Positions 62,309-64,000 of a stretch of DNA of 64,000 nucleotides are shown piece after piece. The stretch is taken from assembly GCF_964026545.1 (NCBI RefSeq), contig NZ_OZ032156.1, positions 558,001-622,000 of the forward strand, written 5' to 3'. The notes beneath the pieces are model-generated. The model made no database searches. It had not been told where the DNA came from and saw only the letters and a list, made by a program, of their open reading frames with translations. How positions within the stretch are numbered: position 1 is the stretch's first letter; each line of letters starts with the position of its first letter. Source of the stretch: Candidatus Tisiphia endosymbiont of Dioctria linearis. Its GTDB lineage: Bacteria; Pseudomonadota; Alphaproteobacteria; Rickettsiales; Rickettsiaceae. Made by a program: the position numbers and the translations under genes.

Positions 62309-63791
62309 CAGATAGCTGAGCTTGATACTCCTTATTAAGTGCTTTTATCGTATATAGCCACAATATTACGATAACAAAAAATATAGCAGCAAAATAAGGT
62401 GTAGCTTCAACGAAGGTAAAAGTAGGAAGCAAGATAAAGAATGTTGACTGGATAATACCACCACCAGATTTACCGAACCTACCACCTATCACTTCTACTG
62501 CCGCTTGTCCTTTTGTTCTAAGATCCTTATCAATAGGAATATATGCCATATTTTTGGTAGCGTCAAATAATGAGTATTTTGTTGCTTTACTTAAAATATT
62601 TTGAATCATTCCTATCATCACTGCTACTGCTAAAGGTCCAGAAGCGAATAGACCAGTAACATACATCGCAATAGTACTATCAAAGAAAATGAAGGCAAAA
62701 AAAGCAATTCCAGTAATTAACATCATCATAGGAGTAATCATCGCGGCGGTAAACCAAGAAACCCTTCTTAAGATATTAGAGCCAACAACCATGAATAATA
62801 TAGCTGTCACACCTTGCCAAGCCTGAAATTGTCCCATATACATGGTATAGTCTTCTTTGTTTGGATATAGTTGCTGAATCTTTGACTTCCATACACCTTC
62901 TACAAGATTTACTGACACACCATAACATATAATTAGTAAAGCAATAAGCCCTAAATATTTTGAACTAAAAATCATTTTAAAGCTTTCTATAAGAGATAGC
63001 TTAACCTTACCTTTCTTGCTTACTTTACTCGTTGCGTCATATAAAGTAGGATCGGTTAAAACATGCTGATTCATCCATCTATACAATAACATGATAACTA
63101 CAGCACTACCCATCATAATAACAAATAGTGGAGTATATTTCAGATGTTCTGCAACTATTTGAGTTTCTGTGCTTAAAAAATAGCAAAGTATTATGGCAGT
63201 AACTGGTAAAGATAAATTTGCTAGCATACCAAACATAGAATAAAAGCGTTTTGCCTCTTCAGTCTTAGTAATTTGGTTAGCAAATTGCCAAAATAATAAG
63301 CTAAGCATCATACTTCCCCAAAGTTCTGATATAGCATAGAAGACTGCAAAACTCCACTTACCAACTACCCTAATAAACCACTTAAAATTGGGATACGCAT
63401 TACTTAATGTCTCAATTGTTTCAGGATTAGGATGCACCAACTCTGGATATGGGTATAATACGAAAGTAAATAATATAAAATATGCCAGAAAGAAACTGGT
63501 TACAGCGTAAAAAACATTTTCTTGTTTTAAAAAGTCACAAAGCTTTACATAAGCAACCATAAATAGTATTGCCATTGGTAAAACGACATAGGTTTTTACA
63601 AAACTTATTGATTCAGGACCAATAGCTGTTACGACAAATCCATCTTTTATCGACCTAAGGGTGGAATAGTTGAGCAAAATGCAAAACATCATAGCTGCCA
63701 TAGGCAGAAACTTCTTATTTTCATGCCCTTCAATTGACCAAACCACTCTTCTTATTTCTGAGAAATAACTATTATTTTTTACCTTATCCAT
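62295..63791 (-). CDS. tlc: ATP/ADP translocase (Tlc)
   Basis: Tlc proteins exchange host ATP for bacterial ADP (or import other nucleotides) across the inner membrane and are characteristic of Rickettsiales, Chlamydiae and plastids. The 498 residues form about twelve membrane helices. Diagnostic stretches are [76 protein letters not shown] and [19 protein letters not shown]. The product resembles Tlc1 more than the nucleotide importers, but this cannot be settled by eye. The last residues (IVN) and the stop codon lie in a palindromic repeat, so the natural C-terminus may differ. Confidence 0.96.
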   Translation of the reverse strand: MDKVKNNSYFSEIRRVVWSIEGHENKKFLPMAAMMFCILLNYSTLRSIKDGFVVTAIGPESISFVKTYVVLPMAILFMVAYVKLCDFLKQENVFYAVTSFFLAYFILFTFVLYPYPELVHPNPETIETLSNAYPNFKWFIRVVGKWSFAVFYAISELWGSMMLSLLFWQFANQITKTEEAKRFYSMFGMLANLSLPVTAIILCYFLSTETQIVAEHLKYTPLFVIMMGSAVVIMLLYRWMNQHVLTDPTLYDATSKVSKKGKVKLSLIESFKMIFSSKYLGLIALLIICYGVSVNLVEGVWKSKIQQLYPNKEDYTMYMGQFQAWQGVTAILFMVVGSNILRRVSWFTAAMITPMMMLITGIAFFAFIFFDSTIAMYVTGLFASGPLAVAVMIGMIQNILSKATKYSLFDATKNMAYIPIDKDLRTKGQAAVEVIGGRFGKSGGGIIQSTFFILLPTFTFVEATPYFAAIFFVIVILWLYTIKALNKEYQAQLSDIVN

Positions 63792-63993
63792 ACTGCTTTA
63801 TTATCATTATATAATCAGTGCACTTATATAGGTTTATGTACAAAAAGTCAAATAAAATAGATTAATTCTTTTTGTATATCATATAATTTATGATTAGTGT
63901 TAAGAAAGATAATAATGTATATTTATTTTGCTAGTTTTCACATTTAGCAATTAAATTTTAAAAGTTATATAAAAATATTTTAGGAGTGTATAA

Positions 63994-64000
63994 ATGATAA
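63994..64000 (+). CDS. Possible start of a gene cut by the right edge
   Basis: An ATG followed by ATA lies in the last bases, with TAGGAG as a ribosome-binding site about ten bases upstream, in a divergent position to tlc. Only two codons are visible, so nothing can be said of the product. Confidence 0.3.

Overview
The window is AT-rich chromosomal DNA from an alphaproteobacterium of the order Rickettsiales, most likely Rickettsia in the broad sense or a close relative. The grounds are an ATP/ADP translocase (tlc), a protein matching the rickettsial surface/effector antigen Sca4, a class I lysyl-tRNA synthetase, RelA/SpoT-like fragments beside LRR and TPR pieces (typical cargo of the Rickettsiales amplified genetic element), and many short palindromic repeats. 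Intact metK and queC suggest a less reduced genome than that of the classical pathogenic Rickettsia. The species cannot be fixed from the sequence alone.

Layout. Positions 1-5860 are a degraded mobile region: an alarmone synthetase/LRR gene split by an IS630-family element, a second copy of the same IS, and a decayed IS5-family transposase. Positions 5978-26920 hold housekeeping and envelope genes: ppiD, tpiA, secG, kdsA, ptrB, an acetyltransferase, queC, uvrA, ssb, three lipoproteins, dnaE, a UDP-glucose dehydrogenase and an AsmA-like protein. Positions 27423-43320 carry rpsT, then the S10-spc-alpha ribosomal superoperon on the minus strand (rpsJ to rplQ, with secY, adk and rpoA), preceded by tuf with tRNA-Gly and tRNA-Tyr. 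Positions 43610-45330 hold a frameshifted rlmB, nfuA and tRNA-Leu. Positions 45708-51737 hold two related Sca4-domain genes, one of them fused to a very long coiled coil and broken by one frameshift. Positions 51932-59561 return to housekeeping: dsbB, lysS, tlyA, nadK, a PAP2 phosphatase, RNase J and metK. The right end holds a decayed ProP-like transporter, a hydrolase-only SpoT remnant, a TPR fragment, tlc and the first codons of one more gene.

Shared themes. At least three families of short palindromic repeats (about 100-160 bp) lie between genes. They sit at or inside the stop codons of many genes (tpiA, kdsA, ptrB, the acetyltransferase, rlmB, the Sca4-like gene, tlc) and in several cases supply the stop codon. 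Two unusual gaps interrupt the otherwise compact ribosomal operon. The genes fit an intracellular life: nucleotide import (Tlc), host-contact proteins (Sca4 family), LPS and envelope synthesis (KdsA, UDP-glucose dehydrogenase, lipoproteins, AsmA-like, PAP2), protein export and folding (SecY, SecG, PpiD, DsbB) and decaying stringent-response cargo genes.
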